Made by a program: the position numbers and the translations under genes
Assembly (NCBI GenBank): GCA_021806765.1
Contig: JAJZQR010000131.1
Span: 1 to 13,917 of the forward strand
Length of the DNA: 13,917 nt
Reading direction: 5' to 3'
From: Chloroflexota bacterium
GTDB taxonomy: Bacteria > Chloroflexota > UBA6077
Notes under the pieces: generated by a model
Databases searched by the model: none
What the model was told of the DNA's origin: nothing
The model's input: the letters and a program-made list of their open reading frames with translations, nothing else
In this document: positions 5,904 through 13,336 of the stretch, piece by piece
Position numbering within the stretch: the first letter of the stretch is position 1
Layout of the letters: every line of letters begins with the position of its first letter

Positions 5904-7931
5904 ATGAGTATCCCTCCCAGACCGTCTGATTCCCGCGACCGGCGAAGGGGTGGCAACCAGCCGGAAACGCAACCTCCCAGGTCTACCCTGCCTGCTTGGG
6001 CATGGTGGATAGGGTTGCTGGTCATCCTGCTCTGGAACGTCTACACCTTCCTGGTGCCGAAGCCGTCCGGCGCGGCAACCCTTTCCTACTCGGCCTTCCT
6101 CGATCAGGTTCGTGCGGGCAGCGTGGCCAGCGTGACCATGAACGGCCAGAACATCGATGGCACTTTCAAGAAAGCAGAAACCTTGCCTGCGGAGGCGGTT
6201 GCCTCCGGGGCCTCCGGTAGCGGAGCGGCGCCCGCGGCCACGACGGCGGCACAGCCGGTCAGCTACACCCGCTTCACTACTGTGATACCGCTGCAGGGCG
6301 ACAACAGCCTCCTTCCCCTTCTGGAGCAACAGGGGGTGGTCATCTCAGCTAAGGACAGCAGCGGGGGGTCGTGGCTGGCGGACCTGGCGGTCAACCTGCT
6401 GCCTATGGTCCTACTTTTTGGGATGCTCTACATGATGGGCCGCCAGAGTCAGCGGGGAGCGCAGAGCATCTTCGGCTTCGCCGGTAGCCGCGCCCGCCTG
6501 TACAACCAGGAGCGGCCGGGCGTGACCTTCGCCGACGTGGCAGGCGAAGAGGAGGCCAAGAAGGAGTTGCAGGAGGTGGTTGACTTCCTGAAGCATCCCG
6601 AGCGCTACCGGGCCCTGGGTGCCCGGCTCCCCCGAGGTGTGCTGCTGATTGGCCCGCCCGGCACGGGGAAGACCCTCCTGGCCAGGGCCGTGGCCGGCGA
6701 GGCCGGTGCCCCCTTCTTCAGCATCTCTGCCTCGGAGTTCGTCGAGATGTTCGTGGGTGTGGGCGCCAGCCGGGTTCGCGATCTCTTCGACAAGGCGAAG
6801 AAAGCCGCGCCCTCCATCGTCTTCGTGGACGAAATCGACGCCGTTGGCCGCCAGCGGGGGGCCGGTTTGGGCGGCGGGAACGACGAACGGGAGCAAACCC
6901 TCAACCAGTTGCTGGTGGAGATGGATGGCTTCGACGATCAAACCAACGTCATCATCATCGCGGCCACCAACCGGCCGGACGTACTCGACCCTGCTTTGCT
7001 TCGCCCCGGCCGATTCGACCGCCAGGTCACGGTGGGTCTACCCGATCGGGCAGGTCGGGAGGCCATCCTCAAGATCCACACCCGCCCCTTGCGGCTCGGC
7101 TCCGGCGTAAAGCTGGATCTCTTGTCCCGCCGCACCCCGGGTTTCTCGGGCGCGGATCTGGCCAACCTGGCCAACGAGGCGGCGCTAACGGCCGCTCGCC
7201 GAGGTGGCCTGGAGGTCACCATGGAAGACTTCGAGGAGGCGATGGACAAGATCGTGCTGGGAACCCGACAGGCCGGCCTCCAGAGCGAGGAGGAGCGGCG
7301 GCTGGTTGCCTACCACGAGTCGGGTCACGCCCTGGTCGCCCGCCTGACCCCCGGTACTGACCCGGTCAACAAGATCACCATCATTCCCCACGGCCGGGCC
7401 CTGGGGGTGACCGAGCAGTTCTCGGAGGAGGATCGCCACAACTATCCCAGGGATTACCTGCTGGGAAGGCTTGCGGTCTTGATGGGAGGGCGCACCGCCG
7501 AGGAGCTGGTTTTTGCCCAGCCGACGACGGGCGCGGAAAGCGATCTGAAGCAGGCCACTGACCTGGCCCGGCGTATGGTGGGGCTGTGGGGCATGAGCGA
7601 AGAGCTGGGACCGATATGGTATGGGGCCGGCGAGAGACACCCCTTCCTGGGAAGGGAACTGGCGGAGCCTCGGGAGTATGCGGAGGCGACGGCAGCTCAG
7701 TTGGATGGGGCTGTTCGCTCCCTGATCGACAAGGCCCACCTTCAGGCCCAAGGGATACTGAAGCGTCACCGGTCGCTGCTGGACGCCCTGGCAGGCGAGT
7801 TGTTGGTCCACGAGACACTGGACGCGGAGCAATTGGAGGCGCTGCTCCAGAGGTTCGGCGCGACCGGTGGCGCGACGGAGGAGTGGGTGGATGATACCGG
7901 TAGCCGGCAGGAGGTGAGTGGCCATCCATGA
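5904..7931 (+). CDS. ftsH: ATP-dependent zinc metalloprotease FtsH
   Basis: A membrane-anchored AAA+ protease that extracts and degrades misfolded membrane proteins and selected soluble regulators, working as a hexamer on the cytoplasmic face. The 675 residues contain transmembrane segment 1 (about 32-50), an extracytoplasmic domain, transmembrane segment 2 (about 162-178), the AAA module with Walker A GPPGTGKT (250-257), pore loop FVG (283-285), Walker B VFVDEID (306-312) and the second region of homology [17 protein letters not shown] (356-372), then the M41 protease domain with HESGH (471-475) and the third zinc ligand D547 in AESDLKQAT. All key residues are intact. The extracytoplasmic domain has a Gly/Ala/Ser-rich insert (about 98-118) that looks disordered. 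GAGGTGG lies 4 bases before the ATG. The 3' end overlaps the S41 protease gene by ATGA, so the two are cotranslated. The 11-bp repeats upstream suggest response-regulator control. Confidence 0.97.
   Translation: MSIPPRPSDSRDRRRGGNQPETQPPRSTLPAWAWWIGLLVILLWNVYTFLVPKPSGAATLSYSAFLDQVRAGSVASVTMNGQNIDGTFKKAETLPAEAVASGASGSGAAPAATTAAQPVSYTRFTTVIPLQGDNSLLPLLEQQGVVISAKDSSGGSWLADLAVNLLPMVLLFGMLYMMGRQSQRGAQSIFGFAGSRARLYNQERPGVTFADVAGEEEAKKELQEVVDFLKHPERYRALGARLPRGVLLIGPPGTGKTLLARAVAGEAGAPFFSISASEFVEMFVGVGASRVRDLFDKAKKAAPSIVFVDEIDAVGRQRGAGLGGGNDEREQTLNQLLVEMDGFDDQTNVIIIAATNRPDVLDPALLRPGRFDRQVTVGLPDRAGREAILKIHTRPLRLGSGVKLDLLSRRTPGFSGADLANLANEAALTAARRGGLEVTMEDFEEAMDKIVLGTRQAGLQSEEERRLVAYHESGHALVARLTPGTDPVNKITIIPHGRALGVTEQFSEEDRHNYPRDYLLGRLAVLMGGRTAEELVFAQPTTGAESDLKQATDLARRMVGLWGMSEELGPIWYGAGERHPFLGRELAEPREYAEATAAQLDGAVRSLIDKAHLQAQGILKRHRSLLDALAGELLVHETLDAEQLEALLQRFGATGGATEEWVDDTGSRQEVSGHP
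7909..7917 (+). promoter_or_regulatory. Strong ribosome binding site for the S41 protease inside the ftsH 3' end
   Basis: AGGAGGTGA is close to a full anti-16S match and lies 10 bases before the ATG at 7928, within the last codons of ftsH. Together with the ATGA overlap it fixes the start of the downstream gene and predicts high relative translation. Confidence 0.8.
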
Positions 7932-9169
7932 GACAGCTGCGCTATCTGGGAGTAGTAGCGGCCGTCGTGCTGCTGTTGGGGGTCGGCCTCGGAGCAGGGG
8001 TTGCCCTGGATCGGACGGACCTCCTGCCCGGTGCCGTTCGTTGCGAGCCGACGTCGGTGGCTCCTACCTTCTCCGTATTCTGGCAGGCCTGGGACCTGGT
8101 GGAGCAACACTACGTCGATCAGAAGGCGCTGGATCCCCAGCAGATGACCTACGGGGCCATCGAGGGCATGCTGGATTCCCTGGGCGACACGGGTCATACG
8201 CGATTTCTCGCCCCCGAGACCCTGAAGCAGGAGCAGGATTCCCTGTCGGGCCATCTGGAGGGGATTGGTGCCGAGATCTCCATCCGCAGCGGCCAGCCCA
8301 CCATTGTGGCTCCCCTGCCGGGCTCGCCGGCCCAGAAGGCTGGAGTGCGCCCCGACGACGTCATCGTGAAGGTGGACGGCAAGGACGTGTCGAACCTCAC
8401 CCTGGACCAAGTGGTGAACCTGGTGCGGGGACCGGCCGGCAGCTCTGTGACCCTGACAGTCATCCACAAAGGTGACACGAGTCTGACCGACATCACGGTG
8501 ACGCGAGCCAGCATCAGCGTCCCCAACGTCACATGGGCGCTGCTGCCTGGTACCACCGTCGCTCACCTGCTGGTCGCCCAGTTCGCCGAGAACTGCACCA
8601 ATGATCTGGTCTCAGCGGTCAAAGATGCTCAGGCGAAGGGCGCGAACGCTTTCGTCCTGGATCTGCGCAACAACCCCGGTGGGCTGAGGGACGAGGCCAT
8701 AGGGGTGGCCAGTCAGTTCTTGAATGGCGGGAACGTGCTGATAGAGCAGGATGCCCAGGGGCATCAGACCACCTATGCCGTGAAGCCGGGGGGTGTGGCG
8801 ACAGACGTGCCGCTGGTGGTACTGATCAACGAGGGCACAGCCAGTTCGGCTGAGATAGTGGCCGGCGCCGTCCAGGACCAGCACCGTGCCTCGTTGGTGG
8901 GGGCCACCACCTTCGGCACCGGCACAGTGCTGAGCCTCTTCAACCTGAGCGATGGATCGGCCATGTTCCTGGGGACGGAGGAATGGTTCACGCCCAGCGG
9001 CCGGCAAATCTGGCACCATGGTATCTCGCCGGACATTCCGGTGACGCTGCCCAACGGTGCGGTTCCCCTGACCCCCTACGAGGAGAACTCGATGACTCCA
9101 CAACAGCTACAGTCCAGCCAGGACACTCAACTGCTGCGGGCGCTCCAGGAGGTGACCCAGGGCCACTAA
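7928..9169 (+). CDS. PDZ-containing S41 (C-terminal processing) peptidase homologue with substituted catalytic Lys
   Basis: A 413-residue exported or anchored protein: hydrophobic N-terminus (residues 5-27), an N-terminal domain with a THTRF-like segment (GDTGHTRFL, 86-94), a PDZ domain (about 108-192, with GIGAEI and [20 protein letters not shown]), and an S41 core ([11 protein letters not shown], 243-253; [17 protein letters not shown], 301-317). Aligned by motif spacing to Tsp/CtpA, the nucleophile is S306 and the supporting acid is D317. The catalytic Lys of the TFGKG motif is replaced by Thr: TFGTG, T331. No other Lys lies near that position. The protein is therefore either a non-proteolytic binding homologue or an enzyme with a different general base. 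The gene is otherwise intact and well translated, so this is not decay. Overlap with ftsH suggests a joint role in membrane-protein quality control. Confidence 0.9.
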   Translation: MRQLRYLGVVAAVVLLLGVGLGAGVALDRTDLLPGAVRCEPTSVAPTFSVFWQAWDLVEQHYVDQKALDPQQMTYGAIEGMLDSLGDTGHTRFLAPETLKQEQDSLSGHLEGIGAEISIRSGQPTIVAPLPGSPAQKAGVRPDDVIVKVDGKDVSNLTLDQVVNLVRGPAGSSVTLTVIHKGDTSLTDITVTRASISVPNVTWALLPGTTVAHLLVAQFAENCTNDLVSAVKDAQAKGANAFVLDLRNNPGGLRDEAIGVASQFLNGGNVLIEQDAQGHQTTYAVKPGGVATDVPLVVLINEGTASSAEIVAGAVQDQHRASLVGATTFGTGTVLSLFNLSDGSAMFLGTEEWFTPSGRQIWHHGISPDIPVTLPNGAVPLTPYEENSMTPQQLQSSQDTQLLRALQEVTQGH

Positions 9170-9196
9170 GCAGCTGGCCCCAGATAGTCTGCCCTT

Positions 9197-9276
9197 CGTC
9201 ACCCCCGCGAAAGCGGGGGTCCAGGACACCACCGCGGGAGGACCCTGGATGCCCGCATTCGCGGGCATGACGACGG
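9197..9276. repeat. REP-like inverted repeat pair between convergent genes
   Basis: Two hairpins, ACCCCCGC-GAAA-GCGGGGGT (9201-9220) and ATGCCCGC-ATTC-GCGGGCAT (9249-9268), are flanked by mirrored arms: CGTCA/TCCAGG on the left and CCTGGA/TGACG on the right. The pair fills the gap between the S41 gene (ends 9169) and the convergent membrane-protein gene (ends 9347). This CGTCA-hairpin-CCAGG pattern is typical of widespread REP-type intergenic repeats. It may also act as a two-way transcription barrier. No gene is seen in the rest of 9170-9346. Confidence 0.75.
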
Positions 9277-9346
9277 ATTGTGCACGCGATCCCCCAGATC
9301 CCGCCAAGCGCTGCGCCCTGGACCCGCTTTCTTTAGTCACAGACCA

Positions 9347-10204
9347 CTAGCGATTGATATCTTGGTTCCGCTTGGCCATCACCTCTCTCCAGGAATATAC
9401 GAAGGCGGGAATGGCGACAACCAGCATGAACGCCCCGATCAGGACGTAGCCCGCATCCACCGGCAGGTAACGGTCGAGGCCCAGGAGAATCGCTCCGCCG
9501 AAGGCGACGAAGAGCAGTCCTCCGAAGAAGAGGGTTCTTCCCCCAGTCTGCGCTCCAACGCGCTTGATCTCCTGCTCCGTCAGGGCTCGGGTCCAACGGA
9601 GGGACGCACCAAACAGGGCGCCGACCGCTATTAGGGTTACCATCGTTCCGAGCCCGAAGAGGAGCCCGGGGAGGAACCCCAGCCAGGGGCTGGTCATTGA
9701 GGGGGCGGCCACGGTGTTGACGAAGAGGGAGAAGCCGCCGAAACCGAAGCCGGCGATGAAACCGTGGATGATGGTCCAGTGGACTGGGGGCGTCGTCGGA
9801 GGCTCGTCGTGGCTGGCGTGTTCTCGGGCGACCACCTGTCTGGAGGTCTCCATCTCTCCGGCCTCTTCGTGGTGGTGACCCAGGAGATGGAGGTGGACGT
9901 AACGGCCTTGCCGGAGGACGATTGCACCGGCGATTGCCATGGCGATGCCCACGATGACGTAGATGATCCCGTTGATGGTGGGGGAGAGCAAGAAGGGTGC
10001 TAGGGCCAGATAGGCCAGTTCCGAGAGCAGGGTGCGCTGGAAGGTAAAGGCGGCGGAGAAGAAAAGGGCTGCCTTCATCCCCTCCCTCCCGCTGGCCCCG
10101 CCGATGGCGTAGCTGAAGGTGATGGGCCAAGTGTGCTCGTCGGGCAGAATCCCGTGCAGCAACCCGAACAGGAACGAGTAGGCCAGCGCCGCCGGAACAG
10201 GCAT
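9347..10204 (-). CDS. Polytopic membrane protein resembling NicO/UreH-type metal transporters
   Basis: A 285-residue protein with about six to eight hydrophobic segments (roughly 5-22, 44-74, 78-97, 143-165, 175-200, 224-243, 251-270). Segment 1 carries LLHGILPDEHTWP, with H17, D22 and H24 forming an HX4DXH pattern that recalls the HX4DH signature of nickel/cobalt permeases and the matching motif in UreH/NicO-like proteins. A long His-rich loop (about 104-134, with HLHLLGHHHEE and several later His/Glu/Asp) follows segment 4, as in RcnA-like exporters. A second HGFIAGFGFGG (147-157) opens the C-terminal half and suggests an internal two-half architecture. Divalent metal transport is therefore likely but the metal and direction are not visible. 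The start is chosen at MPVP, with GAGG 6 bases upstream; the frame stays open 72 codons further, but that upstream part is non-membrane sequence overlapping an L,D-transpeptidase relic in another frame. Confidence 0.72.
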   Translation of the reverse strand: MPVPAALAYSFLFGLLHGILPDEHTWPITFSYAIGGASGREGMKAALFFSAAFTFQRTLLSELAYLALAPFLLSPTINGIIYVIVGIAMAIAGAIVLRQGRYVHLHLLGHHHEEAGEMETSRQVVAREHASHDEPPTTPPVHWTIIHGFIAGFGFGGFSLFVNTVAAPSMTSPWLGFLPGLLFGLGTMVTLIAVGALFGASLRWTRALTEQEIKRVGAQTGGRTLFFGGLLFVAFGGAILLGLDRYLPVDAGYVLIGAFMLVVAIPAFVYSWREVMAKRNQDINR

Positions 10205-10238
10205 CGAAAACCTCGGTCTCGGTCTCTCGGGATGGTTT

Positions 10239-10448
10239 GCGCAACAACAGGACCAGGAGCGGGGCGGCGTCGTCCAGTTCCAGCCCCACGCAGCCGTGGC
10301 TGCCTGTGCTGGTGCCAAAGGCATCGGCTGAAGACCAGTAGTTGTAGTGGAGTGCTGCTCCACCACCCGTGAAGTATTGGGTGTAGAGCACCCCCAGGAT
10401 CCCCAGCGCCTTACCGTCATTAGTGACGTGGCGGTCAGGCGGCTGCCT
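10239..10448 (-). pseudogene. L,D-transpeptidase (YkuD) catalytic-region relic
   Basis: In this minus-strand frame the peptide includes VLYTQYFTGGGAALHYNYW followed by FGTSTGSHGCVGLELDDA. This is the active-site region of YkuD L,D-transpeptidases: the His of LHYNYW (10347-10349) and the Cys of SHGC (10290-10292) fit the family pattern HX14-17[ST]HGC, here HX15SHGC. Only about 60-70 codons are recognisable. A TGA at 10449-10451 closes the frame upstream, the HEAT gene occupies the space where the N-terminal domain should be, and after DDA the usual C-terminal strand cannot be seen; instead the membrane-protein gene begins in another frame. A GTG at 10389-10391 could only start a fragment lacking most of the domain. 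The intact catalytic residues suggest recent truncation, or a rearrangement or assembly join at 10435-10450. Confidence 0.7.
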
Positions 10449-10983
10449 TCAGACTCTGCAGAGCCGCGAAGGCCGCCTGGGGCACCTCGAGGGTCGGTTG
10501 CCTGCCCTCCAGGGCCGCCAGCACCGGTGCCACCACCTCATGGAAGCCCTGCTCGGCCAGACACCGTAGCACGTAGTGGGCCCCCTGACGCAGCCAGACG
10601 GAATCAGACCTCTCCATGAGGGCTCGCAGCAGTGGCTTGAGCCCTTCCCGTTTCAGAGCGGTCAACCCTCTGGCGGCTACCCATCGCACGCCTGCCCGCT
10701 CGTCTTCCAGGGCCTTCACCAGCGCACCGGCCGCTGCGGGATGGCCGATTTCGGCCAGAGCCTTGGCCGCTTCCCAACGTACCTGGCCTCGGTGGTCTCC
10801 TATCGCCTCAATCAGAGGATCCACCGCTTCTCGACCCAGGGATACCAGTTGCTCTCGGGCGTGCAGTCGCACCAACCCATCGTGGCTGGACAGATCGTCC
10901 ATCAACAACGGTATCACTTCGGGATCTATATTGAACCTGGCAGCCTGCTGCCTGCGATCTGCTCGAGCTTGTGACGAACTCAT
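10435..10983 (-). CDS. HEAT-repeat protein
   Basis: A 182-residue soluble protein made almost entirely of paired helices of the HEAT/PBS-lyase-like type. Four or five repeats can be seen: about 21-53 (with GLVRLHAREQLVSLG), 54-84 (GQVRWEAAKALAEIG), 85-115 (AGVRWVAARGLTALK) and 116-150 (DSVWLRQGAHYVLR), then a degenerate end to 182. Such proteins are binding scaffolds; no catalytic residues are expected and the partner is unknown. No signal peptide or membrane segment is seen, so it is probably cytoplasmic. AGAGGA (10991-10996) lies 7 bases before the ATG. It stands downstream of the two-component genes on the same strand, with its own probable promoter and 11-bp repeats in the 126-base gap. 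Its stop codon abuts the L,D-transpeptidase relic. Confidence 0.88.
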   Translation of the reverse strand: MSSSQARADRRQQAARFNIDPEVIPLLMDDLSSHDGLVRLHAREQLVSLGREAVDPLIEAIGDHRGQVRWEAAKALAEIGHPAAAGALVKALEDERAGVRWVAARGLTALKREGLKPLLRALMERSDSVWLRQGAHYVLRCLAEQGFHEVVAPVLAALEGRQPTLEVPQAAFAALQSLKAAA

Positions 10984-11019
10984 AACACGTTCCTCTAAAC
11001 GATAATTCCACCATTATGA

Positions 11020-11025
11020 ATAATA
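11020..11025 (-). promoter_or_regulatory. Probable -10 box for the HEAT gene
   Basis: The minus strand reads TATTAT here, preceded directly by TG, in an AT-rich patch unlike its surroundings and 37 bases before the HEAT start codon. At the matching -35 position there is no TTGACA-like hexamer. Instead the degenerate last element of the 11-bp repeat array (AATAAG, 11045-11050) lies there, as expected for an activator-dependent promoter. Confidence 0.5.
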
Positions 11026-11044
11026 CACGAAGGTGCCACGAATC

Positions 11045-11083
11045 CTTATTCTTTGCGTAAGGGGACCTTAAGGTCAGATTAAG
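11045..11083 (-). promoter_or_regulatory. CTTAA direct repeats at 11-bp period upstream of the HEAT gene (candidate OmpR-family operator)
   Basis: On the minus strand CTTAA (11083-11079), CTTAA (11072-11068) and CTTAC (11061-11057) are spaced exactly 11 bases apart; a weaker AATAA (11050-11046) continues the phase. On the plus strand the same array reads CGTAAGG, CTTAAGG, ATTAAGG. The same core and period occur in front of ftsH at 5809-5852, and in both places the CTTAA form reads toward the downstream gene (ftsH, HEAT). The array begins 26 bases after the kinase stop codon and ends next to a probable -10 box. The response regulator encoded directly upstream is the natural candidate binder; this is inferred from spacing and position only. 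Confidence 0.62.
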
Positions 11084-11109
11084 GTGATCGTCGTGGACCG
11101 TGCCTCGGA

Positions 11110-12528
11110 CTATTGGGGTTTGAGGGGGAAGCGCAGGAGGAATTGGGCGCCGTCGCGTCCGGTGTTCTCCAGTTGGAGTTCGCCCTCGTGGGCGAGAACC
11201 AGGTCCCGGGCGATGGCCAACCCCAACCCCATACCCTGGGGGAATCGCCCCGCCTGGCTTCCGCGGAAGAAGGGTGTGAAGATGCGAGACTGCTCCCGGG
11301 GCGGGATGCCTGGTCCCGTATCGCTCACCCTGATCCAGGCCGATCCCTGATCGAAGCCGGCGGTGATCGAGACGGTCCCGCCGGACGGGGTGTACTTGAT
11401 GGCGTTGCTGAGCAGGTTGCCCACGGCCTGAGCCAGGCGATCCGGGTCGACCTCCGCCTCGGGCAGTTGATCGGGCAGGGTGAGTTGCCAGTCCAAGCCC
11501 TTCCCGTGGGCGGCCTCTCTCCAGGGTGCCAGGGTTCGGCGCAGCCATTCCCGCAGGTCGACCTCTTGCCGGACCAGGCTGGGTGGTTCGAGGATCCGGT
11601 CGCGAAGTTGAGCCAGGTTGTCCACCAACCGCTGAAGCCGGACTACTTCCTCTTGCATGCCGGCCAGCAACTCCTGCCGGAGAGCGGTGTCCTCGCCTGC
11701 GCCCCGCTGAAGGGCCTGAAGGGCGGACAGCAGGGCGCCCATGGGGCGGGCTAGTTCGTGGACCAGGTTGGCCAACAGTTGGCGGCGAGTCTTCTCGAGG
11801 GTCTGCAGTCGCTCCAACAGGGTATTGAAAGCCCTGGCCAGAAGCAGGATCTCCTCGGGTCCCTGCTCGGGGATCGGTACCGGTTGCTGTCCGCCGGCCA
11901 GCCGTCCGACGGCTCGGGTTACCTGTCCCAGCGGGCGGCTGAGGTTGAGGGCCAGGGCCCACCCCAGCCCTGCCCCGAGAAGGACTCCCGCGGTGAGCAC
12001 CCCCGCGATCAGGTAGCGGAGACGCAGAAACCACTCGTATACCGTGGACAGCCGGTGGGTAAGCCGGACGATGCCCAGTAGGTGGCCTTCGCCGTCTTGG
12101 ACCGGCACCAACACGTCCGCTACCTCTGCCTGCTGGTCTCGGCTATAGGCGGTGCGCGTCGTTACTGACCCGGTGCTTCCCCGGGGCAAGGGCGGGATAT
12201 CCAGTTGCTGTCCCACCCTGGACGCATCTGTCGGGTCGCTGGAAGCGAGCAGGTGGCCGCCGGGATCCAGCAGCATGACCCGAGCCGCCATATTGGGCGC
12301 GATCTGGGCCACCAGTTGCTGAGCCGTGGGGGGACTGTCCCACAAGCCGTGTCGATTGCCGGCCAGTTGGGCCACCAGGAAAGCCTCGGCCTTCATCTCG
12401 CCCGAGAGGTTGGTCAGCAGCACCTGGGTTTCCAGGATGTAGACGAGGGCCAGCCCCATCAGAGGGCTGATCACCATGAGGGGCAGAACGTGACTGAGAA
12501 CCAGACGGCGGCGCAGGGTCCGTAGCAT
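11110..12528 (-). CDS. Membrane sensor histidine kinase (HAMP, HisKA, HATPase)
   Basis: The sensor of a two-component pair; it autophosphorylates on His and passes the phosphate to the neighbouring regulator. The 472 residues comprise transmembrane segment 1 (about 11-33), an extracytoplasmic sensing domain (about 34-168, probably PAS/dCache-like given VMLLDPGGHLLASSDP), transmembrane segment 2 (about 172-194), HAMP (about 195-246), the HisKA box LVHELARPMGAL (255-266, phospho-acceptor H257), the N box GNLLSNAIKYTP (370-381), G1 VSDTGPGIPP (401-410) and G2 GMGLGLAIA (432-440). The residue after HEL is Ala rather than the usual Arg or Lys, with the Pro kept. The start is the ATG that shares its A with the TGA stop of the regulator (TGATG), so the two are coupled; upstream in-frame codons lie inside the regulator gene. 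The signal sensed is unknown. Confidence 0.94.
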   Translation of the reverse strand: MLRTLRRRLVLSHVLPLMVISPLMGLALVYILETQVLLTNLSGEMKAEAFLVAQLAGNRHGLWDSPPTAQQLVAQIAPNMAARVMLLDPGGHLLASSDPTDASRVGQQLDIPPLPRGSTGSVTTRTAYSRDQQAEVADVLVPVQDGEGHLLGIVRLTHRLSTVYEWFLRLRYLIAGVLTAGVLLGAGLGWALALNLSRPLGQVTRAVGRLAGGQQPVPIPEQGPEEILLLARAFNTLLERLQTLEKTRRQLLANLVHELARPMGALLSALQALQRGAGEDTALRQELLAGMQEEVVRLQRLVDNLAQLRDRILEPPSLVRQEVDLREWLRRTLAPWREAAHGKGLDWQLTLPDQLPEAEVDPDRLAQAVGNLLSNAIKYTPSGGTVSITAGFDQGSAWIRVSDTGPGIPPREQSRIFTPFFRGSQAGRFPQGMGLGLAIARDLVLAHEGELQLENTGRDGAQFLLRFPLKPQ

Positions 12529-13226
12529 CAGTCCCCCTGGGGCTCCAGTTTGTAGCCGACGCCCCGAACGGTCAGGAGACGGCGAGGTTGATGGGGATCC
12601 TTCTCCAACCTTTCTCGCAGCCAACGGATGTGTACGTACACTACCTCCGGTTGACCCTCGTACTCGGCCCCCCAAACGCGGGTGAGCAGGTCGTCCACGG
12701 AAACCACCCGTCCTGCCTGCAGGGCCAGGGTATGAAGCAGATCGAACTGGCGCGGTGGCAGATCCAGAGGTTCCCCGCCGAGGGTGACCGAGTGGGCTTC
12801 TGGATCGATGGCCAGATCTCCCACTACCAGAGGAGCCGGATTCGGAGCATCCCCGCCCAGAGGGTGAGCCCGCCGCAGCACTGCCTTGATGCGGGCCAGC
12901 AACACGTCCAGATCGAAGGGCTTGGTGACGTAGTCGTCTCCACCCATCTCCAGTCCGAGCACCTGGTCCAACTCCCGCCGCCGCGCAGTCAGGAAGATGA
13001 CTGGGACGCCGAGGTGCTCGCGGAAGCGGCCAAGGGCCTCCAGCCCGTCCATGCCGGGGAGCCCTATGTCCAGCAGCACCAGGTCGGGCAACTCTCGTCG
13101 TGCCAGCGCGAGGGCATCCTCCGCGCTGGATGCCGCGCTCACGGCGTAACCTGCCCGTTCTAGATTGAAAGACAGGCTGCGCCGAAGCAGCGCGTCGTCG
13201 TCTACCAGCAGTAACCTCTTCGCCAT
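12528..13226 (-). CDS. OmpR/PhoB-family response regulator
   Basis: A 232-residue regulator with an N-terminal receiver domain (acidic D9-D11, phospho-acceptor D53 in LLDIGLPGMDG, T80, K102 in TKPF) and a C-terminal winged-helix DNA-binding domain (about 135-226, with LTRVWGAEYEGQPEVVYVHI and the closing RGVGYKLEP). All phosphorelay residues are present. The MAKRLLLVDDD start has AGGAG 8 bases upstream; the frame is open 22 codons further but those residues do not belong to the receiver fold. It heads the regulator-kinase pair and is divergent from an HtrA-type protease gene 110 bases away, an arrangement reminiscent of envelope-stress systems such as CssRS. Winged-helix regulators of this family bind direct repeats about 11 bases apart, matching the repeats at 5809-5852 and 11045-11083. 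Its stimulus cannot be read from the sequence. Confidence 0.95.
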   Translation of the reverse strand: MAKRLLLVDDDALLRRSLSFNLERAGYAVSAASSAEDALALARRELPDLVLLDIGLPGMDGLEALGRFREHLGVPVIFLTARRRELDQVLGLEMGGDDYVTKPFDLDVLLARIKAVLRRAHPLGGDAPNPAPLVVGDLAIDPEAHSVTLGGEPLDLPPRQFDLLHTLALQAGRVVSVDDLLTRVWGAEYEGQPEVVYVHIRWLRERLEKDPHQPRRLLTVRGVGYKLEPQGD

Positions 13227-13336
13227 CCTATCGGCTCCTGGCTCGAATGTTCGCTGTGCCCAGGCCGAGAATTGGCATGGGATGTGCCACAATCACATGG
13301 CTGGGCTGTATGCAGTGTCCTAAGGAGAAATCATAC

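Noticed and set aside
9333..10238. Continuation of the L,D-transpeptidase relic frame to 9333
   Set aside because: After about 10239 the translation is Arg/His/Pro-rich noise overlapping the membrane-protein gene in another frame; only the first 60-70 codons show real homology.
10205..10420. N-terminal extension of the membrane transporter
   Set aside because: The extra 72 codons are non-membrane, Trp/Cys/Thr-rich and overlap the L,D-transpeptidase relic; MPVP has a ribosome site and begins directly with a membrane segment.
10808..12034. Minus-strand open frame of 408 codons
   Set aside because: Overlaps the histidine kinase in another frame and runs on into the HEAT gene; Arg/Pro/Gly-rich with no domain.
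12529..12675. N-terminal extension of the histidine kinase
   Set aside because: The extra 49 codons lie inside the response regulator gene and have no domain; the TGATG junction is the natural start.
13227..13336. A third CTTAA array between the regulator and htrA
   Set aside because: The only similar string, CCTAAGG at 13320-13326, is the htrA ribosome site; no phased partners were found.
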